Under the pieces are notes generated by a model, which saw nothing but the letters and a program-made list of their open reading frames with translations, was not told where the DNA came from and did not search any database. Source: Oasisia sp. SBJ-2009 (taxonomy: Eukaryota > Annelida > Polychaeta > Sabellida > Siboglinidae). Taken from it: a stretch of 64,000 nt of DNA. The position numbers and the translations under genes were made by a program. The number at the start of each line of letters is the position of its first letter. Position 1 is the first letter of the stretch. The DNA lies in NCBI GenBank assembly GCA_964017155.1, contig OZ024867.1:12757434-12821433 (forward strand). Reading direction: 5' to 3'. This document shows positions 20,591 to 34,189 of this stretch, in pieces.

Positions 20591-23286
20591 AGTAACAACC
20601 TGGGGCTCAAATGGTAAACTTTTCGAGCATTGAAAATAGTCTATCAGATTATCAAATGCATCCACTACAACGCTCCCTGCGTGCCCACATCTACTCATAC
20701 ATGGCACTGTATGAGCTGGCGATCGATCAGTTCTAGAAGGACAACCCTGACCTGAAGGATGTGTGCCTAGAAGCTGAGATAGAGGAGGCCTGCTCTGTGG
20801 CAACCAAGAACACAAAAGCTGAATCTATGAAGCAAGTCAATGCCCATCTACTGCAAACGCTGACTCAGGAGAATGTGATGAAGAGGCTGCATGATTGGAA
20901 GAACTGTAGGCCAAGAACGCAATGTTCCGTTCCATGATGAACTACCTGCACCGGGTGGCGACGATTCTCTACTTTGTAGCAGCATCTCGGAATGCTGATT
21001 ATCACCTTCATCTTAAGGCTGGAGAATCGCTCAGCAAGCTGTTCTTTTCAATGGATAGGATCAAGTACAAGCGACTCTGGCCACGCTACATAGCAGACAT
21101 GCATGCACTCAACATTGACCACCCAGAAACAGGAGAGAACAGGAAGAGAGCAACATTTCTGTGACCAAGAACGCCATCCCATTTGTGTCCATCGGCGCTG
21201 ATCATGCATGCGAACACCTCAACAAACTCATGAACGTTCATGCTGGTCTGATTGGGAACTCCAACAACCCCAATGCAAGACAACGATTCTTTTTGGCTGC
21301 TCCAGAACTGTCCTGCCTAGCAAAGAAATTCAAGGACCAGTTCCATGATGTTGGAAGCAAAGCAGTGGAACATCACGACCTATCCCCAAGCAAAATCAGG
21401 CGGGAGCATGGAACCATTAGTAGGATTAAGGATGCCATACAGAGTCACGGAAATCCATTTGCTGTAGAGGGCAACATGATCTACAACACCATAACCCATG
21501 CATACATCCCAGATGAGTACGTGCCACAGATCCTGAACATAGATGACACGGGCCAGAAGCTCTACAAAGACTACGTGGCTGAGCGGGTCATTTGGGATGT
21601 CAGCCTATGGGCCCCTGTGAAGAAGCAAAACAACAAGATGTTCATGTCTGGCAACAATACACATAAAGTCAAGATTCGCGAAAAGATCGTAGACCTAAAG
21701 GAAACCAAAGACCTGTATGGGAGGTTGATGGTCCTTGCCCGCTCAAACAGAGACATTGACCAGAAGCAGGCAGTTGGCACCTACGAGTTCACACTGACAC
21801 CAAGGGCACTCTTTTCCCCAAATGGCTCGGTGTTGCCATGCAATGACAAGTCCAAGCTTATCCATGTACTTGAGAAGTTGACAACACGATAAACACCAGA
21901 AGCATACCAACAGTCAGATGAAGACCCCATAGAGACTGATACAGATCCCGCTGATAACCGTCGGAGGATTGCATGGTAGATGGCATGGTCCTTGTCCAGA
22001 AAATGACACCGAAACCAGCAACTGTAGTGACAGTGAAGGATCTCAGTGTATGCTTCAATGACAGACTGTTGAACCTCACGAGAAGCTTTGATGAGGTCAT
22101 CGTCGTCTTTAACACATACAAGGCTCATTCTCTGAAGAGCACAAACAGGCAAAAGAGAAAATGACGGAAAGGATCCAGTGCAGTACCAAGTCCGAGATGA
22201 GACAAGCATCAGGCACATCACAATAAGTCGATTTCTGTCACATGAACAGACAAAGGCTGATCGGACAGAATATTTGGCTGTGAAAACGTTGGACTACAAC
22301 AAAGATTCATCCAAGCTGGCCATCACCTCAGCTGCGGGCCACACCAGAAGCAACAAGGATGTGGGCCCCTTTCCAGATAACAACCACGAGGAAGCAGACA
22401 CCTTGATGATATGATTGGGAGTGTCTGCAACAGAGCGAAACTCAAGGGATGCAGAAATGACATTCTTTTCTCCTGATACTGATGTCCTCGTCTTGATCAT
22501 AGCCAGTTATGATTTGTTGCCAAAGAACACCTCAATCTCAATGGTTTCTGGTGTCCACCAGATCAAGCCATTATGGACAGCACTGGGGCCGGAGAAAGCA
22601 AAGGCCTTACCAGCATTCCATGCATTCTCTGGGGCAGACAACACTGGAAGGTTTGCATGAATAGGCAAGGCAACCTGGTTCAAGCTGTTCCTGGAATCTG
22701 ACGATGATGTCATCAGGGCCCTGTGCATTCTTTGTGATGACACGGATGTGTCGGAGGACTTCATGAAATCAACCTTGGCCAGGTTTGTGTGCAGTGCATA
22801 CTGTCCAAAAGGCCTCCAGATTTCAAGCATTCCTGATCTAAGTTGGCACCTATTTTGCAAATACATGACAGAAACTGAGAAGCTACCACCTACCATGGGT
22901 GCACTCAAGCAGCACATTTTGAGGACGCATGTGCAAGCTAGAGTCTGGGGCCAGGCTGCCCATCCCAAGCAGGTTCCGTTGGACCCACTGCATAATGGCT
23001 ATCATAAGGATCACGATGATGGCCAGGTCAACCCAACCACCACTGATATGCCACCAGCACCGAAGGCTATCATTGAGATAGTCAGGTGTCAGTGCAAAGG
23101 GAACTGCACATCTAATCGCTCCTCGTGCAAGTCAAATAACTTACCTTGCACAGATCTCTGCATGTGCAACATACATTGTGAAAACGACGAAGACACATAC
23201 TACGAGAATCGTGATTCAGATGATGACAGTGATGACTAATACCAAATGGTCGAAGTGTGCCATATGCCTTGAGGTTGTGTAACAAG
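20591..23286 (+). mobile_element. mobile element carrying a CXC-type gene, decayed
   Basis: A long plus-strand coding region with disabling mutations. Its last ~50 bp after the stop (23239-23286) recur at 28862-28913 without the gene, so the 3' end is a repeated unit. Terminal inverted repeats and target duplications were not found, so the transposition class is unknown. Confidence 0.5.
20620..23239 (+). pseudogene. large CXC-cluster protein of an uncharacterised invertebrate mobile family
   Basis: Readable pieces in order: LKDVCLEAEIEEACSVATKN (about 20752); MMNYLHRVATILYFVAASRN and YKRLWPRYIADMHAL (20930-21164); FVSIGADHACEHLNKLM and GNSNNPNARQRFFLAAPEL (21165-21892); TVVTVKDLSVCFNDRLL (21973-22164); a frame from 22178 with NNHEEADTLM, FFSPDTDVLVLIIASYDLL, HAFSGADNTGRFA; then GKATWFKLFLES to the end. 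Clustered acids (EEAD, DTD, GAD) recall PIN/FEN-like nucleases (inference). The C-terminus CQCKGNCTSNRSSC...CTDLCMCNIHCEN resembles the Tesmin/TSO1 CXC fold. At least two frameshifts and in-frame stops (for example TAG near 20739, TGA at 22412 and 22658) break it. Confidence 0.65.
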
Positions 23287-23315
23287 CCATTTCTGGAACG
23301 CGTTCCAGAAATGGC
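23286..23315. repeat. perfect 30-bp palindrome with heat-shock-like dyads
   Basis: GCCATTTCTGGAACG followed by its exact reverse complement. Each arm contains a TTCnnGAA dyad (TTCTGGAA and TTCCAGAA), the half-site arrangement of heat shock factor sites. It starts exactly where similarity between the CXC element's 3' end and its second copy stops. Confidence 0.9.
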
Positions 23316-23471
23316 GCAGGCTTTTTGCCGCCGAAGCGGTCTCGGAAAACGGCGTGTTTCTCGCTATGCATACTAATTTTGTTTATTGTTTACATTGATA
23401 TCGACCAATGAATGCCTTCAGAAGATGAGCAGCGGGAAAAAATATGTTGACTTCGCGGGTAAAGGAATAAA

Positions 23472-23758
23472 ACTAGTGGGTAAATGCTTCAAGGAAGAAA
23501 CAGGACTGGGGTAATATGAATGGGAGTGGCACTACTACAGGGTAAATGCTTCGCAGCTAAAACACGTTTGAGACTTGAGTTAAAGTAAGGAGACAAGCCC
23601 CCCTGGAGGGGGTAGGGGGCGAGGGGGGGGGGCTTGTCTCCTTACTTTAACTCGAGTCTCAAACGTGCTTTAGCTGCGAAGCATTTACCCTGTAGTAGTG
23701 CCACTCCCATTCATATTACCCCAGTCCTGCTTCTTCCTTGAAGCATTTACCCACTAGT
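23472..23758. mobile_element. fold-back element, about 131-bp arms
   Basis: The arms 23472-23603 and about 23626-23758 are inverted copies differing at about three transitions. They flank a G-rich loop of about 20 bp. Ends read ACTAGTGGGTAAATGC. No coding sequence. Near identity suggests a recent origin, or arm-to-arm gene conversion. Confidence 0.85.
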
Positions 23759-24009
23759 AATAATTATTGATGCAGAATTCACGTTGATTATAATTTCTTC
23801 GCGTGCCGCTATTCTCACGCTAAAGTATCCTCAAGGGGGCGCTACATACACCGTCCTTCGCTGTTTCATCCGGGTTATTAGTGTTGGTGATTGACATTTG
23901 TCTCATTAAACACAGTAACAAAAATCAGTTATAAAACCGATACTTCAATTTACTATAAAAAGACGACCCTCTACGTGCAACCTGTCTGTACATGCTAGTG
24001 AAAATGAGA
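23759..24009. other. no supported gene
   Basis: Short non-coding stretch. Confidence 0.5.
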
Positions 24010-24074
24010 ACAGTGTGTACGTGTGCGCTTGAGCGAGTGTGTGCGTGCGTGCGTGCGTGCGTGCGCGCGCGTGC

Positions 24075-24123
<49 letters not shown>

Positions 24124-24150
24124 TGTGTGTATGCGCGTGTGTGGGTAAAC
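24010..24150. repeat. (GTGC)n/(GT)n array
   Basis: GTGC units followed by a pure GT run. Confidence 0.95.
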
Positions 24151-24439
24151 CAATTTCAAAACGCTTTTAAGTAAATTATCAAACAATCGCCAAGTTCTGG
24201 CAAAAACAGAGTTGCAGTTGTATTTATATGCGGCCCAGTACAACAGTATTGAATATTTAATGCATGATAATGGTTTCACGTTATTGTGTAGAGCGTTTCA
24301 TCAGCAGCAAAAGCGTATCTTTTAACAACTAAAGGCATACATGAGTATCTGGTCGAGAACAGTTGCGAGAACTCCAGTAAACGCTTCAGGGCAATACGAT
24401 AATTATTATTAATTTGCGTTAATTTTAAGACTAAGATCG

Positions 24440-24860
24440 TTCAATACGAATTATTGCATTTTAGCCGCTAATGCAATCGCCCAAGTATACAAGATTAACG
24501 ACCTGAGCAAGAGAATTAAGCAGTCTTCCGCAAACACTAGAGGACCAAGAACAGCCCATCTCCGAAGCAATGCCAAACATAAACATTCCAGTCGTCAGAT
24601 GTTGCCGCAATTTGCGCCTAATTATCGGAAACAACGGCGTCGTTTTAAGTCGAGCAAACGAGCCAAGCGCATTAGCGTTAATCACTCGCTTCGTTAATCA
24701 TCCGAAATTGGATTTGGATTCATCAGGTCGGGAAATTGCTGCGTGTAGATCGTTGACGCGTGTAAATACGACGCATTTGTGGTCAACTTTATGGGCGACG
24801 GCTCGAGGTGATGGAAGGTATAATTGAGGAAATGAGGAGTCATCTTCGGCCGCGTGTCGC
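24440..24860. other. possible conserved non-coding block
   Basis: Complex, CpG-containing sequence without low-complexity drift, carrying homeodomain-type cores (CTAATTATC, GTTAATCACT, CGTTAATCATC). An 85-codon plus-strand frame crosses it but has no domain. Conservation cannot be tested here. Confidence 0.25.
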
Positions 24861-25144
24861 TGCTGTTTATGTCAGATAGGACAGTGTTTACAATACTTAT
24901 GTGCAGGATTACGTCATAAAGACGTACGTATAGAGGTTTCGGTTTGATTTTGTCCGCGTATAATCACACAATTTCCCCGTGGGGCAATATGACAATTCTA
25001 TTGACTAAATGTAACAAATACATCTAAATAAACAAAACTGTAGGTTTAACGGGACAGTACGTTTAAAATTAACACAGATATTCTATTTTGTTTCAGTACG
25101 TAAAGGCAAGACAGTTATCATGATGATGACGATGATAATGATGT

Positions 25145-25273
25145 TTGTGTGCGTGCGTGCGTGCGTACGTGCGTACGTACGTACGCACGTACGTGCGTGT
25201 GTGTGTATGCGCGCGCGTGTGTTTGTGCATACCTGCGTGCGTGCATGCGTGAATGCGTGCGTGCGTACGTACG

Positions 25274-25305
<32 letters not shown>

Positions 25306-25317
25306 TGGGTGCGTGTG

Positions 25318-25365
<48 letters not shown>

Positions 25366-25370
25366 TAGGC
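25145..25370. repeat. (GCGT)n array with variants
   Basis: GTGC/GTAC tetranucleotides resolving into about 100 bp of near-pure GTGC at the right end. Confidence 0.95.
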
Positions 25371-25956
25371 GCACCCACAGCAAAAGTCCTAATCCAAATA
25401 CTAGTATAGACTTTAGGGACAAAAAGTAAACCAGAACTAGATGATCGAAGCTGAACATGTGTTCTTACAGGAGTATGCAAAGGATGTAAATGCGATGGTT
25501 GCTAACAGTAAATTGCGTAAGTAATCTTAAAGATTATACGATATCGGACAGCAAGCCAGTGCAGACTCTTCAGAAGTTGCATAGAATGAGTCAAACATGG
25601 AGATCTAGTCACGACCCTTGCTATGCAATATTGAATACGTATTAATGTATATGAGATTTCTTCTGACTACATCGTTAATAAAAAAAGTATTCATGAATAT
25701 GAGATTTCTTCCGACTACATCGTTAATAAAATAATAAAAAGGCGTGTTAAGGTACATCACGACACCCAGACAATGTGTTTGTTCAACACGGCATACGCTT
25801 TACTCGCCTGTTCAATCGAACGCCATATCTAGAAAGAATAATCCACTCCTATATCCACGAACTAAAACAGCTAATTTTGTTAGAATGCCGTTTTAGTTTC
25901 AATACTAGGTAAAATCCATTAACAAATGAGCATGGCACATCGATATAACACGCTTG

Positions 25957-25957
<1 letters not shown>
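25371..25957. other. no supported gene
   Basis: Non-coding. An internal duplication ('atatgagatttcttc' then 'gactacatcgttaataaa') occurs at about 25649-25680 and 25698-25730. Confidence 0.5.
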
Positions 25958-26009
<52 letters not shown>

Positions 26010-26344
26010 TCACACACTCACACACTCACACACTCACACACTCACACACTCACACACTCACACACTCACACACTCACACACTCTCTCACATACACAAACA
26101 CACACTCACACACTCACACACTCACACACTCACACACTCACACACTCACACACTCACACACTCACACACTCACACACTCACACACTCACACACTCACACA
26201 CTCACACACTCACACACTCACACACTCACACACTCACACACTCACACACTCACACACTCACACACTCACACACTCACACACTCACACACTCACACACTCA
26301 CACACTCACTCACACACTCACACACTCACACACTCTCTCACACA
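25958..26344. repeat. (CA)n then 8-bp (CACACTCA)n array
   Basis: A pure CA run of about 45 bp passes into an 8-bp higher-order unit repeated for about 320 bp, with one 'ctctctcacatac' interruption near 26081. Confidence 0.95.
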
Positions 26345-26765
26345 GAGGAAAGGTGAGGCTATGATGTTTGATAAACATCGCCTTGTGTCTTTACTCGCTT
26401 AGAATTCGAGCACTCGCTGTGATGATAGGCCTATTATGCGTGGTGTTATCATTCGATTAATCGTAGGCCTTTTAAGATGTTGTACGTTTGAATTTCTGCA
26501 TGGACAAATTGGACATGCTTAGTGTTTAGTGAGTAGAAATGATGTGTTTGTGCAGCGTGGTTTCATATGTCAGTCGGTGGTTTTGTGCGTACAGATAAAG
26601 ACATCATTGTGATCCAATGTCTGGTTCTAGCTGAAATTAAGGTGTGTCAGGTTAGAGCTGGATTGTGGGAAAATTAGGTAGTAGAATTTCACGAACTGTA
26701 CACAGCAGATGTGTGTGAATGAAATCTAATTAGTGTATGAAAAGTGCAAACATCCTGGCAGGCAA
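26345..26765. other. no supported gene
   Basis: Non-coding. Confidence 0.5.
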
Positions 26766-27275
26766 TGAAGGAGACGGTACAATGGTCGCCTACATGGAAC
26801 TCAAATGTGGTCTCAGTTCGTACGATAGCTTGGTGATCCCCGATGGAGGATTCGTTTGCTTAAGTGTTCCTTAATCTCCAAGGGAATATGTACAGTACTT
26901 GATGTTGATACGAGCTACGATCGGAAAGACTCAATCGTAATCGATGATGGGACCACACACGGGACTTCGAGGCATTGTAAAAAAATGCCTTCAGATGTCC
27001 CAACAACGTTTAGCTATCCGCTGTCACTCCGCCCGAAGAAACACAAAGACTGACGAAGGGTACTGTTGAAGATATTTGTTTTCCGTAATCGGCGATTTGC
27101 ACCAGTCTCGACGTCATATTTGTATTGAGGAGACAGTCAGCTACGATCATAATGGAACGTGTCCCCAAACGGCCAGATAGCGACACATATAATTACGACA
27201 TGAAACTGCTGGCAACCATTAGCTTACTACCAGAGGACACGGTGGTAAAATATAATCAGACACGGAACTACTAAA
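26766..27275 (+). pseudogene. broken CUB-domain-like sequence
   Basis: Two stretches carry the CUB strand signature YDxLxIxDG: LKCGLSSYDSLVIPDGGFVC (about 26804-26861) and SYDRKDSIVIDDG followed by HCKKMPSD (26910-27005). CUB domains are extracellular binding modules of about 110 residues. Stops and frame changes separate the pieces. A last frame (about 27140-27275) ends in DTYNYDMKLL and KYNQTRNY-stop. Probably a relic of a secreted or membrane CUB protein. Confidence 0.35.
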
Positions 27276-27499
27276 ATATTTAACGGATAAAGACGTCACG
27301 ATGAAAACAATGACGTCGTCGCTGTCTCTGCAAGAAATTACTCAGCAGCGCAAGTAATAAGGTCACACAGTTCGGTTGTCTGCGTGTTTTGTTAATTAGT
27401 GCGTATTTTATTTTGGTTTTTATTTTTAATGAACTAAGTACAAAAGACAGACATCTGTTTTTAAAATGTCACATTCTAAAATAGACTATATAAAATAAC
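27276..27499. other. no supported gene
   Basis: Non-coding. Confidence 0.5.
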
Positions 27500-27850
27500 G
27501 AAGTTGTAGGCTGGGGACCAACGACGACACAGACAACCGACGACTATCACCGACAATCGCCGATGATCGCCGACGCCCAACAACGAGCTCCGACGACTAC
27601 CGACAATTATCGACTACCCCCGACAACCGATCACCGACGACCACCGACGACCCCCGACGAGTTCCGATTACGACCACTGACCCCAACAACCTCAAACGAT
27701 CACCGACAACCACCGACGAACTCCGACGATCACCGGTAACCACCGACGACCGCCGACAATCAGCGATTGTTGACAATCTCGACGACAAATCAACAACAAC
27801 CGACGACAGATGACGACCAGTGAAGGTCGACGACAACCAGTGATGACGAC
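27500..27850. repeat. degenerate ACCGACGA-type minisatellite
   Basis: Overlapping CCGACGAC, ACCGACAA and CGACGATC units for about 340 bp, strongly purine/pyrimidine patterned and CpG-rich. Minus-strand reading gives VVVGDR repeats. An old, diverged array. Confidence 0.85.
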
Positions 27851-28179
27851 GATGTTGTATGACATCTATTTATTACATTTATACCTATTTTCCTCATATC
27901 CATTTCATATTCTCCCAAGACGAGAGTGTGTCACTATAGTCCGTCATCTCATTCAGTTATAGTCATAGCCACAGCCGACTGCCAGCGATAGGTCTCTAAG
28001 ACCGAAATCAATCCTTTCGTGAAGTCTCGCTGACTCTAAATCGATGCCTCTTTGTGTTGGCTGCAATGTGGCAGAAAGTAGATTATGCGATATATTTCCC
28101 CGTCCTCTTCATATATTTGCCATACTTAGACCCCGAGCTGGAGAACGCCACTTGCGTGTGGTACAGTGCCCTCGACATT
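27851..28179. other. no supported gene
   Basis: Non-coding transition into a CpG-rich block. Confidence 0.5.
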
Positions 28180-28760
28180 TAACTCAGCCTAGCTAAAATC
28201 GATGTCAATAATGCTTCAATAAATTGCTTCCGAATGCCCTCACGCGTTATGCCAAACCGAATCACGCCAATAATATCGAATCCGCCGTCTGCAAACCGCC
28301 ACGAAAATGCGCGCGTCGTGCGAAATTCGCTAGCGCGGTGGCGACGCACGTGATCACAAACCACGTTTGTGCATCCGATATGTGCGTGTGTGGACGCTGG
28401 GACAAGTATTGTGAACAGGTGGCGAGAATGAGCTAGCTCGGGGCCTTGCTCGTTGCCGCTGTGGAATCGATAGTTGTTCAGTAACACTGTCGGTGGTAGA
28501 CTGACTTCAGTCCACGCCACGCTGCTGATCAGGCTGTACTCTAAAACCGACGGTAAGCGATTTATTTATACGCAAACTGTGAATAGTTTTCCAGTTAGCG
28601 CTCACGGGAATAGCGCGCTGGTTTCGTGGGCGTCTAAATGTGCATTGTCCTCGGAATATAACGGTGCGAGGTAAAGGAGTGAGCATTGTTTGGTCTCGGC
28701 ATGCACTGCTAGCAGACGACATCACTCGTGGTGTGTGGATGTTCTACGTCTCTAGGTCGC
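28180..28760. other. CpG-rich, possibly conserved non-coding block
   Basis: About 580 bp of complex sequence with many CpGs ('gcgcgcgtcgtgcgaaattcgc', 'gtggcgacgcacgtgatcac'), a CACGTG E-box near 28348 and few repeats. Unlike its AT-rich surroundings, it resembles a promoter or CpG island or a conserved element. No exon with splice sites is supported. Confidence 0.3.
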
Positions 28761-28861
28761 ACATGTGAGGTATTTGAAATGCATTCGTCTTCCTTCTGAC
28801 CCTTGCTGTAGATGGTTGATTACAAAAATGAAGAGTAATGATCACAAACTGAATGCGTTAT

Positions 28862-28913
28862 TACCAAATGGTCGAAGTGTGCCATATGCCTTGAGTTGAG
28901 GTTGTGTAACAAG
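28862..28913 (+). repeat. 3' end of the CXC mobile element, second copy
   Basis: TACCAAATGGTCGAAGTGTG...GTTGTGTAACAAG matches 23239-23286 apart from a 4-nt insertion. The coding region is absent upstream, so it is an end-only or 5'-truncated copy. Confidence 0.75.
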
Positions 28914-28979
28914 TTACCTATCCCCAGGGCAAAAACTAATCGCTACAAAAATTCCCTAATTCCGTGGTGTTTAGAGCAT

Positions 28980-29227
28980 TGTCAGATCGGCTAGTAATGG
29001 ACATGTATTTTTATTTGATTTAATTAATTAATGTATTTATTTATTTTATAATAATGTTTATGTAAAGTACATTTTAATATACAGTGTATACTATGTTTAC
29101 ATTTATTACGTAGGTTTCCAATGATGATTTACATTTTTAACAAGATATGCTAACATTGTACATTAATATAATATTAATATTCATGATATATGTACAATCC
29201 AACTGCAAAGTTACCACATAATGAATG

Positions 29228-29258
<31 letters not shown>

Positions 29259-29262
29259 CATT
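28980..29262. repeat. AT-rich tail and (TTATC)n run
   Basis: AT-rich sequence ends in 'aatgaatgta' and then about seven TTATC/CTTAT units (29228-29262), the look of a LINE 3' end with tail microsatellite. No RT is attached. Confidence 0.45.
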
Positions 29263-29967
29263 TTCGATGCAGTCAAACTGTCATGCGTTGAGTGCGTATA
29301 TGTGTTGTGTTAGTAATCGTGTATCAAAGTGGTTATTGTTGTTCTGGAATATTGCATCTGGTAGGGAATTCCAATCATGTTTAACTGTTCATACTGGTGT
29401 GGATAATGTTGGGTGCTTCCTTATTTACGTGCTTTAATAGACGTTGTACCTTGTACCCGTTGTCGGAGGAGGTTTTTGACAGGCAAGAACAGGCGACCAT
29501 GACATTGTGGAAGGCGTCTGTTTGATTGTCTGGTTGGCACTTGTTGTAGGTGTAATTCTTTTAACATTTCTGACACTCAGCCTGCTTCTCTAGATGTATA
29601 ATTATTAATGGAAAACCGAGCTATGCGTCTTTACACTATTTCATTCATCAATGCGAAGTAGCCGATCCATATAATTCGTCTTTTTCTGGTTTCTTACTGT
29701 CCTATTAGCCTACAATGCATCCCAATCGCTCCGCTCTTGTCGTTTTTTTTGTCCATCAGCCATGTGCCCTCGTAACTTAATAAATAAGCAAAACGCATTA
29801 GCGGTTTACACTTGCAAAGCGATTAAATGAACACATGTAATAGTATAGTATGTGTTTGTTGATTATTACTCAAATATATTATACAAACTATATTTGTGTC
29901 AATAAATAATATAAGTAAAATTTATTTTAGACAAGCGTGTCCATATATAAACATACAACGATAAAAG
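29263..29967. other. no supported gene
   Basis: Non-coding. Confidence 0.5.
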
Positions 29968-29973
29968 TATACA

Positions 29974-30068
<95 letters not shown>
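29968..30068. repeat. (AC)n joined to (AT)n
   Basis: A compound dinucleotide array. Confidence 0.95.
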
Positions 30069-30071
<3 letters not shown>

Positions 30072-30560
30072 AATAAATAAATAATAAATAAAACAAATCA
30101 TCGTTAAGAACATTATGTTTAAATAAAAAAATCATAAATCTCGGACCCACTGGTGTTGTAGCCTCGCAGTTTCATATTACGATACACACAGCTATTATGG
30201 TATATACATATTATTATTTCAACTCATCACTCTGTAGTAGCCACTTACTCGACTAGAGTATTGTCGAGCTACTAGTACGCCTACGCATGCACAATTTGAA
30301 CGGTTCTGTTTTATTGTGAATAAAATACTACAGGGACCTATGTTTAGCAGGCATGTCTGCGTCTATTTAAAAGTATTTGCGGAGAACGGATAAGGGTTAT
30401 TTGTCATTGATGTTGAGACAGAGCGATGCATTTGTAACGTCTTTGATCTGTCGAAATAAAACAGATACACGACTGTCAGTGTCGAGTATGTATGAGCACA
30501 GAGAGGCTAATTACAGAGCTCTCGTTGGTAATCATTTCCGTCCGTGACACGATGAGAACT
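30069..30560. other. no supported gene
   Basis: Non-coding. Confidence 0.5.
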
Positions 30561-30579
30561 TGATAAAGACTTCGATGTC

Positions 30580-32425
<1,846 letters not shown>

Positions 32426-32426
32426 A

Positions 32427-32427
32427 A

Positions 32428-32483
<56 letters not shown>

Positions 32484-32485
32484 TG
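32427..32485. repeat. (GCGT)n array
   Basis: About 14 near-perfect GTGC units. Confidence 0.95.
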
Positions 32486-32930
32486 AATGCGCGAGTGTGT
32501 GATGAAACAGTCACTGAACTGCAGAAATTGTGTCCAGCAATGCGATTGTCAGCACGTAACAAAAAACCCACAGCCGTCGCAAATGATGATGTCTGCTTTA
32601 TTGTATGAGTGGTCTATCGTTTGTCACCAACGACGGGATGGTTCTATCACCGCCACCACGCGTTCCGGATGAACAGTAACTGTCTTTATCTCTTTGGTCG
32701 TTATCTGTGTCGGTTGAATGCGTAGAGCCAAAATTGCAACCGATTATTCAGATCGCCCAGCTGTGCCAGGTTTGGGTACTCTGGTTTGCGCTACGATAAC
32801 GATGATGGACGTGTTATTCAACTTGGCGTAGTTGGGAGAGGAGATGTATTGTATGGATTTAAATAGGCTTCGTGTCCATATAACCAACTAGAAAACACGC
32901 ACGCACACAGGCACGCACACGTACACTCAC
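32486..32930. other. no supported gene; interrupted hydrophobic stretch
   Basis: Around 32640-32760 one plus-strand frame reads GSITATTRSG, stop, TVTVFISLVVICVG, stop, MRRAKIATDYSDRP. This looks like a membrane span followed by basic residues but carries two TGA codons. It could be a relic of a membrane exon upstream of the 34.1-kb tail exon, or chance. Confidence 0.2.
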
Positions 32931-32970
32931 TCACTCAAAACACCCATTCTCCTCTCTCGGTGTCGCTCTC

Positions 32971-33876
<906 letters not shown>

Positions 33877-34124
33877 TCTCTCTCCCACAATCCCTTTCAA
33901 ACTCACACAAGTACACGGACACGCGAGAGCATACATCCATTACAATCACTTCATCATGTTAATCTATTCGGACATGTATTTTAAATTGTTATTTAATGTG
34001 TTGATTTTGTCTTTTTGTCGTTTACCTTATAATGATTTACATACTCATGGTGTGCTTCTATTCTTACAACGCACTCACGTTGTTGCTGCTGCTCTATATC
34101 AATCACAAGTCGATCTGTCTGCAG
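33877..34124. other. presumed intron upstream of the 34.1-kb exon
   Basis: The frame of the next exon stays open through this stretch and includes PYNDL near 34026, so the exon might start earlier. No better acceptor than the one at 34124 was seen. Confidence 0.35.
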
Positions 34125-34189
34125 AGCTCACATCGCCGTATTCACAATTAGGTAATACGCCGGTTACAGACAAACCAATACCATTGTAG
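34125..34189 (+). CDS. terminal exon F with SPYSQL motif
   Basis: A strong acceptor (GATCTGTCTGCAG) opens a phase-1 frame of 20 codons, LTSPYSQLGNTPVTDKPIPL, ending in TAG at 34187-34189. PYSQL repeats the YSQL of exon E at 1.2 kb, and phase and position of the stop also agree. I infer a C-terminal tail exon of a related gene on the opposite strand. No polyadenylation signal or upstream exon is established. Confidence 0.4.

Noticed and set aside
21571..22968. Minus-strand frames of 68-153 codons
   Set aside because: Antisense shadows of the plus-strand CXC pseudogene.
25100..25380. CRISPR-like array
   Set aside because: Short tetranucleotide repeats without spacers, and a eukaryotic context.
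25926..26402. HTHTLTHS-type frames
   Set aside because: CA and CACACTCA microsatellite.
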